34,342 bases of DNA from NCBI GenBank assembly GCA_946546825.1, contig CAMNOK010000012.1, positions 1 to 34,342 of the forward strand, read 5' to 3'. The DNA is from an uncultured bacterium. GTDB taxonomy: Bacteria; Bacteroidota; Bacteroidia; Bacteroidales; Bacteroidaceae. The position numbers and the translations under genes are program-made. Under the pieces are notes generated by a model that was not told where the DNA came from, did no database searches, and saw only the letters and a list, made by a program, of their open reading frames with translations. Below, piece after piece: positions 1-8,326 of this stretch. How positions within the stretch are numbered: position 1 is the stretch's first letter; the number at the start of each line of letters is the position of its first letter.

Positions 1-1
1 C

Positions 2-2167
2 TACACGGTGCAGAATATCAAGGTCTATGACAAGCAGTCGGACAAGAGCAAGGCATTGGGCTACGACGTGGATGCCAAGCAGTATGTGATGGACGTGAAC
101 CTGAAGCAGGATTATCAGCGCGGCTACATCGCCAACACGGAGGCGGCGGCTGGCACTAATGACCGCTGGCTTGCACGCGCGTTTGCCCTCGGCTTCAGCG
201 ACCATTACCGTTTCACGCTGTTGGGCAACGTGAACAATGTGAACGAGTCGCGCCACATCGGCGAGTCGGGCAACTGGACACCCACCACGATGCCGAAGAA
301 CCTACTCACCACAAGGAGCATCGCGGGCGAAATGGACTACCACTCCAAAGAAGACAAGGTGAAGAACAACCTGACGGCCTCCTACACCTCAACAACCGAC
401 GTCAGCGAGTCGAGAAGCCGCTATGAGCAATTCTTGCAAGGACTTACACCTACGTCGCTGACGGAGAGTTTCAGCCGGGCCAGCAACCGCCAATGGAACG
501 CTCACGATGAGTTCACGCTGACCAAGCCCTTCTATCTCTTTGCGGTTGCCGACTTCCGATACTCCAAGAACCACGGCGCGTTCAGTTCCATGTTCGACCA
601 GTGGACGGATAGCCTGACGGCCTCGCAGCGCAACCGTGGTTTCAATGAGGGGAAGACATGGAGCGGAAGCATGGAGGCGCAGGGCGCATTCAACGTGGGC
701 AAGAACCAGAAGCACGTCAACTTCTACGTCAAGGCAGAGCACAATGAGAACGAGTCGGAATCAGCCAAGCAATACAGCACGCGGCAATACGTAAACCCGC
801 AGCAGACCGTTCAGCACAATGTGGACGACATCAGCAATAGTTCGACGTGGGGCGTGGCCTCGCTGAGCTACGGCTGGAAAATCAGCAAGGCGGTCAACAT
901 GAACGTGGGTGAAAGCGTGTACTTGACCCGCATCGATGCCCATGACTATCTGTACCATCCCGACACGCTGCTGCTGGCCTCGCAGATAGACGCGCTGACG
1001 GCCATCACAGACGTAAACAACTCATACGACAGCCAGATGAACGTTGCAGAGAACACGGTCAGCGTCTCGTTCTTCCAGAACGGGCAGTACAAGTTCCGCC
1101 CCGATTTGCCATACACCGTGAGCTATCAGTGCTGGAACGTGGGCATCAGCGTCCCCATACGCCATGAGTCGCTCGACTATCAGCGGGGCCGACTCGACAC
1201 GCTGGCACGGCAAAACACGATGTTCGTGGATACATCAGCCTCGTTCAGACATGCCTCGGAAGACGGCAAGCACGATTTCAGAATACACGCCAGTTACAAG
1301 CGCAGTGCCGCCAACCTCTCCGACCGCATCACCTATCGCGACGACAGCCAGCCGCTCGTCGTCAAGCTGGGCAATCCCGACCTCAAGAGCTTCGTCACCT
1401 CCAACTTCGGCATAGACTATTCGAACAAGGCAGGGCGCAACCAGCAGCAATGGCACGTGGGCACATCGGCCGACATCTACCACCGGCAGACGGCGCAGTC
1501 GGCGAGCTACGACCCCGTGAGCGGCGTCTATACCTATCAGCCCATGAACGTCAGCGGAGCCTATCGTCTGAATGCGAAGTTTGACTTCAGCCGCACCATC
1601 GACAAGAACCGCTATTGGTCGTGGCAGACCAACGTCGACGCGGGCTATCACCACTCCATTGACCACGCCATGCTGACGGGCATGACAGCGAGCGAGGAGA
1701 ACGTTGTCAACACCCTGACCCTGCACGACAACGCCTACATACAATATAATAAAGGTACGCTGAACATCCGCGCCACGGGCGACATCCGCTGGCGGCACTC
1801 AGAGGGCAAGATGTACGATTTCGAGACGCTGAACGCCTTCGACTACCGTTATGGCCTCTCTGCCCGCTACACCCTGCCGCGCCTGAACACCACGCTGTCT
1901 GCCGATGGCAATATGTACAGCCGTCGCGGCTATGGCAGCAGCGAACTGAACACCGACGACTTCGTGCTGAACGCCTCCTTCAGCCAGCCGTTCCTCAAGG
2001 GCAAGCTCATCGCCCGCATCGAAGCCTTCGACCTGCTCCATCAGCTCAGCAACACGCAATACACCGTCAATGCCCAGGGCCGCACCGAGACATGGTACCG
2101 CTCCCTGCCGCACTACGTTATGGCACATTTAGTGTATCACTGGAACAAGAATCCTAAAAAGAAATGA
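2..2167 (+). CDS. Outer-membrane beta-barrel protein (TonB-receptor-like), 5' end cut by window
   Basis: The frame is open from the first bases, so the signal peptide, N-terminal regulatory domain and most of the plug lie upstream of the window. The GTG at 8 is an internal valine: the residues around it (YTVQ) match an internal segment of the next gene (PAYTVQKVQTY). What remains is the end of the plug-like region followed by a long series of amphipathic strands rich in Tyr, Trp, Asn and Asp, as in a 20-plus-strand outer-membrane barrel. The last strand (HLVYHWNKN) carries a short basic tail, shared with the paralogue downstream. The likely family is the Bacteroidetes barrel with a carboxypeptidase-like N-domain (OMP_b-brl_3 type). 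The substrate is unknown, and no SusD-like partner is seen in the window. The stop overlaps the next start (ATGA), indicating translational coupling. Confidence 0.85.
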   Translation, partial: YTVQNIKVYDKQSDKSKALGYDVDAKQYVMDVNLKQDYQRGYIANTEAAAGTNDRWLARAFALGFSDHYRFTLLGNVNNVNESRHIGESGNWTPTTMPKNLLTTRSIAGEMDYHSKEDKVKNNLTASYTSTTDVSESRSRYEQFLQGLTPTSLTESFSRASNRQWNAHDEFTLTKPFYLFAVADFRYSKNHGAFSSMFDQWTDSLTASQRNRGFNEGKTWSGSMEAQGAFNVGKNQKHVNFYVKAEHNENESESAKQYSTRQYVNPQQTVQHNVDDISNSSTWGVASLSYGWKISKAVNMNVGESVYLTRIDAHDYLYHPDTLLLASQIDALTAITDVNNSYDSQMNVAENTVSVSFFQNGQYKFRPDLPYTVSYQCWNVGISVPIRHESLDYQRGRLDTLARQNTMFVDTSASFRHASEDGKHDFRIHASYKRSAANLSDRITYRDDSQPLVVKLGNPDLKSFVTSNFGIDYSNKAGRNQQQWHVGTSADIYHRQTAQSASYDPVSGVYTYQPMNVSGAYRLNAKFDFSRTIDKNRYWSWQTNVDAGYHHSIDHAMLTGMTASEENVVNTLTLHDNAYIQYNKGTLNIRATGDIRWRHSEGKMYDFETLNAFDYRYGLSARYTLPRLNTTLSADGNMYSRRGYGSSELNTDDFVLNASFSQPFLKGKLIARIEAFDLLHQLSNTQYTVNAQGRTETWYRSLPHYVMAHLVYHWNKNPKKK

Positions 2168-5088
2168 AAAGACACATCATCATTATGTATAAGAAAACAA
2201 TCCTCATCCTCATCCTCGCCCTCGCCTCAGTTGTTGCCGTGGCTCAGGATACTTACCAAAGGGCCGAAAAGAAAGAGCGCACCATCGCCCTGTGGGGCCA
2301 TGTAAAGAATTCCCTTACCCGCGTTGGCATCAAGGACGTGTTCGTCACACTGATGCGCGAAGACTCTACCGTGGTCGATACGATGCACGTGTTTCAGCAG
2401 TGGTCAGGACAGGGAAAGGACGACTTCGCCTACCGCTTCAACATTCCTGCCCGCGAGCAACACTACATCATCCGCGCCGAGCACCCCGACTACGAGCCGT
2501 GCTACGTCAATTACCATGTGCGCCACATCGCCCGCAATACCTATTTCGATGCGCCGTGGCACTATATGAAGAAGCGCAGCCGCATGACTGAAGATGTTCA
2601 CCAGCTGGGCGAGGTCGTGGTGAGGGCCACGAAGGTCAAGATGACCTACCGTGGCGACACCATCACCTTCAATGCCGATGCTTTCAACTTGCCTGAAGGG
2701 TCGATGCTCGATGCCCTCATCCGCCAGATGGACGGCGTGGAGCTGAAGGACGACGGGCGCATCCTCGTACAGGGTGAGCAGGTAGATGAGCTGATGCTCA
2801 ACGGCACGGACTTCTTCAAGGGCAACAACCGTGTGATGCTCGACAACCTGCCGGCCTACACGGTGCAGAAGGTGCAGACCTACCACAAGAGCACCGAGCT
2901 GAACGAGTATCTGGGGCGAGACTATGATAAGAAGCGTTTTGTGATGGACGTACAACTGAAGCGCGAGTACAACCAGGGCTGGTTGGCCAATGTAGAGGTG
3001 GCGGGTGGTTCTCCGCTCAAGAGTGAGTCTGATGACCGCTATCTTGCTCGTCTGTTCGCCCTCCGCTACACCGACAACTCACGTCTGTCGCTCTATGCCA
3101 ACGCGAACAACGTGAATGAGAATCGCCGTCCTGGGGGCGACGGCGAGTGGTCGCCCAGCAACCAGCCGCAGGGACTACAGGAGACGCGCATGGCCGGAGT
3201 CAACCTCTTCATCGAGGAGAGGGACAAGCGGTGGAAGGAGAACGCCACCTTCGACGTGTCGTGGCGACGCTCGACCGACGAAACGCTGACCAATGCCGAA
3301 CAGTTCCACACCGATGCCGCCTCGACCTTCAACCGACAGGCCTACCGCAGCCGCAACCGGCAGGTGAACATCAGCGCTAACAACATCTTCCAGCTGAACA
3401 AGCCGTTCTTCCTCTACTCTACGGCCTACGCCAACTACAACCCCTTCAAGGGCGACAACTTCACACGTTCGGCACAGTTCGCCAGCGATCCCGCCCGTTA
3501 CGGTACGACCACGGCCCTGCTCGACAGCGTCTTCTCAGCCTCGCTCAGCGCCGACATGCAGCAGGCGCTCATCAATAGCAACCTGCAGCGCAGCACGAGC
3601 GACGGCAACAGCCTTTCGCTCGTGACCAACAACGTCCTGAACTACAAGATGGCATCGGGCGACAATGCGGGCATCGACCTGAACGCCTCCTACAACCGGG
3701 GACGCAGCCACTCCGCCTCCGAGCAGCAGCTGCGCTACCTGCTTACGCCCTCGCTGAACAGTCTGATGCGCCGTCACAGCTCCACGCCCTCGCGCGAGAC
3801 CAACTTCAGCATTGCCCCCAACTACCGAATCACGTGGCTCAACGGACTTTGGCTGAACACCGAGTACCGCTTCCTCTACCGGCAGCGCGACAACACCAAC
3901 GATGTCTATCTGGCCGACACGCTCGACCTGCAGAACGCCTACGACCGCATGCACCGCCGCGTAGAGAATCGTCTGGCCGTCACGCCCGGCTATACATATA
4001 ATGAGGATGGAAAATACATCAACATCTACTATCAGATGCACTTCTACAACGTCAACGAGCAGTTGGATTATCGCAGTGCATACGCTGACACATCACTCGT
4101 GCAGCACTGCTGGACGATGTCGCCCGAGTTGCATGTGAACATCGGCTTCGACAACTGGGCCAAGTCGATAGACCTCTTCTACGGTATAGAGTTCCAGACG
4201 CCCGACCTCTTCCAGAAGGTGAATATCCTCAACAATGAGAATCCGCTCATCCGGCGCTATGGCAATCCAAACCTGCGTGGAGCCACTAACCACCGTATGC
4301 AGTTCGGCCTCAATCGCAACTGGCGCGAGAAGCGTATCTCCGAACGCTTTGGCGGTGGACTGCGTTTCTTCCGTCATCAGGTGTCGCAAGGTCAGACCTA
4401 CGATGCCGCGACGGGTATCACCACCTATCGGCCCGAAAACGTGGAGGGCAACTGGCAGACCTACTTCTTCAACTTCTACAACATGCCGCTCGACAAGCCC
4501 AGGCGACTGATGATGAACATCTATACCCATGGCGACTACTCGCGCAATGTGGACATCATCAATGGTCTCTCCCACGTCAATAACTACTACATTGAGAACC
4601 GCCTTACCTTCTCCTACACCTTCAAGAACCTCACCCTCGGTCTGCCTACTTACGTCGAGTACCGCCACACGACCAACAAAGAAGGCACCATCACGCCTAT
4701 CAACGCCACCAACTTCCAGTATGGTCTGACCGCCAACTACAACGTGAAGCGCGAGGCAGACAGTCACGCGCCACGCTGGCTGCAAGGCTTCAGCGTGGCC
4801 ACCGACCTGAAGATGTTCTCCCGGCGGGGCTACGGTGACAGCAGCATGAACCGCGATGACCTTGTGTGGAATGTCTCACTCTCTCGTTCTTTCCTGAGTC
4901 CATTCGGCCAACGGGCTGGCGGCACCCTCGTCGCACGTCTCGAAGGCTTCGACATTCTCGGCCAACTCTCTGGCACCAACATCCTCATCAATGGCCAGGG
5001 CCGCACCGAGACCATCCACAACACCCTGCCCCGCTACCTCATGCTGCACCTGACATACAATTGGAGCAAGATGCCCAAGAAGCGATAA
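2164..5088 (+). CDS. Outer-membrane beta-barrel protein with carboxypeptidase-like regulatory N-domain (tandem paralogue)
   Basis: This is a full-length paralogue of the preceding gene. The first ATG (2164) overlaps the upstream stop; a second in-frame ATG at 2185 also gives a good signal peptide (hydrophobic ILILILALASVVAVA then Q), so the exact start is uncertain. Order of parts: signal peptide (about 1-28), a beta-sandwich of the carboxypeptidase-regulatory type (about 38-125), a TonB-plug-like segment (about 150-245, with RGDTITFNADAF and LMLNGTDFF), then a large beta-barrel to the C-terminus, ending in strand LHLTYNW plus a short basic tail. Barrel proteins of this kind sit in the outer membrane and may import or bind polymers or peptides. 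No SusD partner, regulator or TonB box is evident, so the substrate cannot be named. Codon use matches the first gene, consistent with tandem duplication. Confidence 0.9.
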   Translation: MKRHIIIMYKKTILILILALASVVAVAQDTYQRAEKKERTIALWGHVKNSLTRVGIKDVFVTLMREDSTVVDTMHVFQQWSGQGKDDFAYRFNIPAREQHYIIRAEHPDYEPCYVNYHVRHIARNTYFDAPWHYMKKRSRMTEDVHQLGEVVVRATKVKMTYRGDTITFNADAFNLPEGSMLDALIRQMDGVELKDDGRILVQGEQVDELMLNGTDFFKGNNRVMLDNLPAYTVQKVQTYHKSTELNEYLGRDYDKKRFVMDVQLKREYNQGWLANVEVAGGSPLKSESDDRYLARLFALRYTDNSRLSLYANANNVNENRRPGGDGEWSPSNQPQGLQETRMAGVNLFIEERDKRWKENATFDVSWRRSTDETLTNAEQFHTDAASTFNRQAYRSRNRQVNISANNIFQLNKPFFLYSTAYANYNPFKGDNFTRSAQFASDPARYGTTTALLDSVFSASLSADMQQALINSNLQRSTSDGNSLSLVTNNVLNYKMASGDNAGIDLNASYNRGRSHSASEQQLRYLLTPSLNSLMRRHSSTPSRETNFSIAPNYRITWLNGLWLNTEYRFLYRQRDNTNDVYLADTLDLQNAYDRMHRRVENRLAVTPGYTYNEDGKYINIYYQMHFYNVNEQLDYRSAYADTSLVQHCWTMSPELHVNIGFDNWAKSIDLFYGIEFQTPDLFQKVNILNNENPLIRRYGNPNLRGATNHRMQFGLNRNWREKRISERFGGGLRFFRHQVSQGQTYDAATGITTYRPENVEGNWQTYFFNFYNMPLDKPRRLMMNIYTHGDYSRNVDIINGLSHVNNYYIENRLTFSYTFKNLTLGLPTYVEYRHTTNKEGTITPINATNFQYGLTANYNVKREADSHAPRWLQGFSVATDLKMFSRRGYGDSSMNRDDLVWNVSLSRSFLSPFGQRAGGTLVARLEGFDILGQLSGTNILINGQGRTETIHNTLPRYLMLHLTYNWSKMPKKR

Positions 5089-5111
5089 CCACACACCTGT
5101 TCTTTGTTTTC

Positions 5112-6086
5112 TTAGCGACTACGGAACGCTGCCTGCCGGCGGTCGATGTTCTGTCGCAGGCTTTCACGGTAGAACCAGATTTCGCGGCTGTGGTAGTTGC
5201 CTTCACAGCCCATAAGGGGCAACACATGGTCGTTGCCGGTGTAGCCGCTGACAAAGAGAAAGTTGGTTGCAGGGTCGATGTGGACGGTCAGTGTGTCAAC
5301 GGGCTGCTCTGCGGCAGGCTTCCATGGCGAGCCAACGGTTAGTACGGTGGCAGGAACGGAGTCGGTGCGCCAGTTTACGGGGTTGATGCAGACAGCGTTT
5401 TCACGTCCATCAGTGGAATGGGCACATTCGGCATCCTTCACTGAATTGTAGCAGATGATGACGCCGGTGTCGGTTTCACTCATAGCGGGCTGTAGATTTT
5501 TGTAGTTGTCCAGTTCTTCCTGGGTGACATAGTAGCCAAAGAGGTAGGTAGCCACGATGCGTTGCATGACGCTGTCGGGCATCTCCTTGAGCAGTTGCTT
5601 GGCTGCCATTGCTCCCTGACTGAACCCTGCCAGTACGATAGGACGTCCGTTGTTGTAGTGTTCTAAATAATAACGGAAGGCGCATCGCACATCACTCATG
5701 GCTGTCTGGAAGCAAACAGCTCCCAGAGAGTCGTTGGCCCAGGTGTCCATGGTCACCTGCCGGTAGTAGGGGGCATAGTAATTGCAGTGGGCATTAAGCA
5801 AGTGGTCAACACCCTTCATCTCTCCTGTCATGTTTCTACAGATTTCTGCATTATAAGTGTTTGCAAAGTGGCATATCGAACCTGACACGGAGTCTGTCCA
5901 ATCGGCTGTTTCTGTTGAGACAATATAGAAGAAATCGGCCCCATGTCCTGTCGAGTCGCGCTGGCTGAAGATCCATTGTGAGGCATTGGAATAGTCGGGT
6001 TCTTGCGGAATCAAGAGTTCCACCTTGTTGGTGCCACAGGCTGTGACAAGGAGCAGTAGGAAAAAAGATAATAAATGACGCATCAT
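5112..6086 (-). CDS. DUF3089-family alpha/beta-hydrolase-like lipoprotein
   Basis: The 324-residue product starts with a lipoprotein signal (hydrophobic run then VTACG, lipidated Cys near residue 17), so it should sit on a membrane facing the periplasm or cell surface. The body resembles DUF3089 proteins: a YAPYYRQ motif near residue 104 and a nucleophile elbow GFSQG with Ser near 156, inside PIVLAGFSQGAMAAK. This suggests a serine esterase or lipase-like hydrolase of unknown substrate. Two adjacent ATGs (6086 and 6083) could start it. A TAnnTTTG promoter element lies 21 bases upstream. Its 3' end faces the barrel gene across only 23 bases, with no obvious terminator between them. Confidence 0.85.
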   Translation of the reverse strand: MMRHLLSFFLLLLVTACGTNKVELLIPQEPDYSNASQWIFSQRDSTGHGADFFYIVSTETADWTDSVSGSICHFANTYNAEICRNMTGEMKGVDHLLNAHCNYYAPYYRQVTMDTWANDSLGAVCFQTAMSDVRCAFRYYLEHYNNGRPIVLAGFSQGAMAAKQLLKEMPDSVMQRIVATYLFGYYVTQEELDNYKNLQPAMSETDTGVIICYNSVKDAECAHSTDGRENAVCINPVNWRTDSVPATVLTVGSPWKPAAEQPVDTLTVHIDPATNFLFVSGYTGNDHVLPLMGCEGNYHSREIWFYRESLRQNIDRRQAAFRSR

Positions 6087-6106
6087 GTTGGTAGTGTTTT
6101 AGGATG

Positions 6107-6114
6107 CAAAGGTA
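6107..6114 (-). promoter_or_regulatory. Bacteroidetes -7 promoter element for the DUF3089 gene
   Basis: On the minus strand this reads TACCTTTG, a full match to TAnnTTTG. A TTTA at about -33 stands 20 bases upstream. The expected transcript start is about 14 bases before the ATG at 6086. Confidence 0.6.
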
Positions 6115-6177
6115 CAATTTTTTTTCTCATTTTTTAAATAAAAAGGAGAGAGTTGTAGGGAAATAGCGAAAAATTAT

Positions 6178-6185
6178 TACTTTTG
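6178..6185 (+). promoter_or_regulatory. Bacteroidetes -7 promoter element for the YgjP-like gene
   Basis: TACTTTTG matches TAnnTTTG. A TTG (6153-6155) lies 22 bases upstream as a possible -33 element. The start codon at 6218 would leave a leader of about 26 bases. Confidence 0.55.
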
Positions 6186-6217
6186 TGTCGGTAATGGCCA
6201 AGACCCCTTAGCTCTTG

Positions 6218-6784
6218 ATGACGAACATGGAGATACAAGTGACATACAGAAAAACCAGTAGGTTGTCGATGCGCATTGTGAAGAATGGTGATGTGCATGT
6301 TTCGGCACCTATTGGCATCAGCCGGCAACAGGTGATGGATTTCGTAGAGCGCAACCGTGAGTGGATAGTCAAGGCTCGGAAGAATACCAGCGACCGATTC
6401 CTGCGGCGTTCCGAATTCTATAATCAGCTACCCTTGAAAACCAAGGAGCAGCGTGACGAGGCTCTGAAGAGGTTGAGATTTCTGGTCGAGCCAATGGTGG
6501 AACACCACGCAAAGGAGATGGGCGTGCGGCCTTCTGCCGTGTACTACAAGCCGACAATTTCCCGCTGGGGGCAGTGTAACGTCAGAGACCGTTCCATCTG
6601 TATTTCAGCCTATGTGTTGCTGTTGCCAGAGTGGTGTGTGGAACATGTGGTGGTACACGAGTTATGTCACCTTCTCGAACCCGCTCACAATGCTCGCTTC
6701 CATCAGTTGATGGACTGCTATTTTCCTCGATGGCGTGAAGCGCGTAAGGAGATCCGAAGGGTGAGTGAGATGAAAAATTTTTAG
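6218..6784 (+). CDS. YgjP/SprT-like zinc metallopeptidase (M48-type DUF45)
   Basis: The predicted protein has 188 residues from the ATG at 6218; an in-frame TTG just before it is less likely, and a further ATG at 6227 is possible. Hallmarks of the YgjP-like family are present: an N-terminal segment (YRKTSRLSMRI), the conserved SRWGQC motif near 116-120, and the zinc-binding HELCH near 147-151, followed by a downstream His in EPAHNARFH that could be the third ligand. The length is slightly below the usual 220-240 residues. It is probably a cytoplasmic metal-dependent peptidase with no established substrate. It is followed after 14 bases by the EEP-family gene, and the two are probably cotranscribed. 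Confidence 0.85.
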   Translation: MTNMEIQVTYRKTSRLSMRIVKNGDVHVSAPIGISRQQVMDFVERNREWIVKARKNTSDRFLRRSEFYNQLPLKTKEQRDEALKRLRFLVEPMVEHHAKEMGVRPSAVYYKPTISRWGQCNVRDRSICISAYVLLLPEWCVEHVVVHELCHLLEPAHNARFHQLMDCYFPRWREARKEIRRVSEMKNF

Positions 6785-6798
6785 CCATAAAATTGCTT

Positions 6799-7776
6799 AT
6801 GTTGATAGGACTGCTGTTATCAGGCTTCTTTACATTTGTTGAACTGAACTGTGAAAACCTTTTCGACTGTATGCATGACTCCCTCAAGCATGATGAGGAG
6901 TTTCTGCCGGATGGTAGCCACCATTGGACCACTCAACGCTATTGGCGTAAACTCAATGCCTTGGGACAGGAAATCATTGCCTGTGGCAGTTTGGCGCCAG
7001 ACACATTCATCATGTCAGGACCGTGGAAACGTGACTGGCAGCTGCCGGCATTGGTGGGTCTATGTGAAGTGGAGAACGATAGTTGTGTATATGCATTGAC
7101 TCAACGCTCCTTGTTGCGCAACGCTGCATATCAGTATGTCATGACCCATTCTCCCGACCAGCGCGGAATCGACGTGGCATTGCTCTATTCTCCATATTCC
7201 TTTTGGCTGTTGGGCTCCCATTCCTACAGGATCCCGTTGATGGGGGATATGCGTCCTACGCGAGACATTCTCTATGCCTATGGTGAGGTGGCTGGTGGCG
7301 ACACGTTGCATGTCTTTGTAGTGCACGCGCCAAGTAGGTCGGGTAGCGCCGGAGCAACAGAGCGCTATCGTCTAAGAGTGGCAGACCGTGTCTGTATGGT
7401 CATAGATTCCATTCGTGTAAAACAGCCGCAGGCCAAAATTATCGTGGCTGGTGACATGAATGCCTATACAAACGAGAAAAGCATCCGACGGTATGTGCAG
7501 GAAGGAATGGTTGATGTGTCTGCTGGAGCTGTGGGAAACCATGGGGCAAAGGGTACTTATCGATATCAAGGAGAATGGGGAAGTCTTGACCATATCCTGG
7601 TCAGCGAGTCGTTGATTCCCCATTTCCAACGATGTTATATCTTCGACGCACCATTCCTTTTGGAGGAAGATGAGCGATATGGCGGTGTAAAACCCTTTCG
7701 CACTTATCTTGGTCCAAAATATAAGGGAGGCTTCAGCGACCATTTGCCGCTGGTAGCCCGTTTCCAGTTTGAATAA
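6799..7776 (+). CDS. Endonuclease/exonuclease/phosphatase (EEP) family protein
   Basis: The preferred start is the ATG at 6799; an in-frame TTG at 6793 also exists. A short hydrophobic N-terminus (MLIGLLLSGFFTF) may be a signal peptide, implying export. EEP-fold motifs occur in order: ELNCENLFD (Asn and Glu region), LCEVEN (metal-binding Glu), HAPSR, GDMNAY (Asp/Asn) and the C-terminal SDHLP catalytic pair. Members cleave phosphodiester bonds in nucleic acids, lipids or small molecules; this Bacteroidetes type with an N-terminal signal is usually described only as an exported endonuclease/phosphatase-like protein. It ends 6 bases from the convergent deaminase remnant. Confidence 0.85.
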   Translation: MLIGLLLSGFFTFVELNCENLFDCMHDSLKHDEEFLPDGSHHWTTQRYWRKLNALGQEIIACGSLAPDTFIMSGPWKRDWQLPALVGLCEVENDSCVYALTQRSLLRNAAYQYVMTHSPDQRGIDVALLYSPYSFWLLGSHSYRIPLMGDMRPTRDILYAYGEVAGGDTLHVFVVHAPSRSGSAGATERYRLRVADRVCMVIDSIRVKQPQAKIIVAGDMNAYTNEKSIRRYVQEGMVDVSAGAVGNHGAKGTYRYQGEWGSLDHILVSESLIPHFQRCYIFDAPFLLEEDERYGGVKPFRTYLGPKYKGGFSDHLPLVARFQFE

Positions 7777-7782
7777 AAAAAC

Positions 7783-8127
7783 TTAGTATTCAGTCTTATC
7801 TTCTTTCTTGCTCCATAGCCGGAAACTCTCAAGTGTCTCGTCACGAAGCAAGGGGATGATGGGAACAGTCCGGTTGGACAGAGGACGGTCCAGTTCTTCA
7901 TAGATGAAGTCATCTGCGAAGTTGATGTCGCGTGCGTCCTTACGGGTATTGCCATAATAGATGCGGTCAATGTGAGCCCAATAAATGGCACCCAGACACA
8001 TAGGACAGGGTTCGCATGAGGTATAGATGGTGCAACCGCTAAGGTCGAAGGTGCCCAACTCCCGACAGGCCTGACGAATAGTGTTCACCTCTGCATGGGC
8101 TGTGGGGTCGAGGTCAATCGTTACATT
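7783..8127 (-). pseudogene. Guanine deaminase (CDA-fold nucleoside deaminase), N-terminally truncated
   Basis: The frame encodes the C-terminal three quarters of a guanine-deaminase-like protein: DPTAHAEV (zinc His and catalytic Glu, codons 8089-8097), the zinc motif CEPCPMC, GAIYWAH, and a typical end (KKEDKTEY). Family members are about 155 residues and begin some 40 residues earlier, with the first strand, helix and substrate loop. Upstream of about 8127 homology stops in an A-rich tract, and no ATG is in frame. The first usable start is GTG at 8088, which would exclude the HAE motif. A good promoter element lies directly upstream, so a deletion seems to have joined the promoter to the gene's interior. 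It could still make a short product, but a working deaminase is unlikely. Confidence 0.7.
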
Positions 8128-8146
8128 TTTTTTATTTTTCTTGCTG

Positions 8147-8154
8147 CAAATATA
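8147..8154 (-). promoter_or_regulatory. -7 promoter element facing the truncated deaminase
   Basis: The minus strand reads TATATTTG, a full TAnnTTTG match. The expected transcript would start near 8140, with a leader whose only ATG (8124-8126) is followed at once by TAA. Confidence 0.5.
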
Positions 8155-8238
8155 CGAATAATTAAAGATATTGCACTCTGTTGAACTTTAAAATATTTAA
8201 AAACGCCTCAAATCTTTCCGTATTCCATTGGAAATATG

Positions 8239-8246
8239 TAATTTTG
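8239..8246 (+). promoter_or_regulatory. Bacteroidetes promoter for ffh
   Basis: TAATTTTG matches TAnnTTTG, with TTTC at 8215-8218 exactly 20 bases upstream as the -33 element. The leader to the ATG at 8327 is about 75 bases. No other clear promoter is seen before 13505, so this may serve the whole ffh to vor run. Confidence 0.6.
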
Positions 8247-8326
8247 CAACTTAAATAACAGGATGTTTCAACCTTCGGGCTATAGAAGCTTTAATTAGAT
8301 ATTTACAGGATTATAAAAGATAGAAG

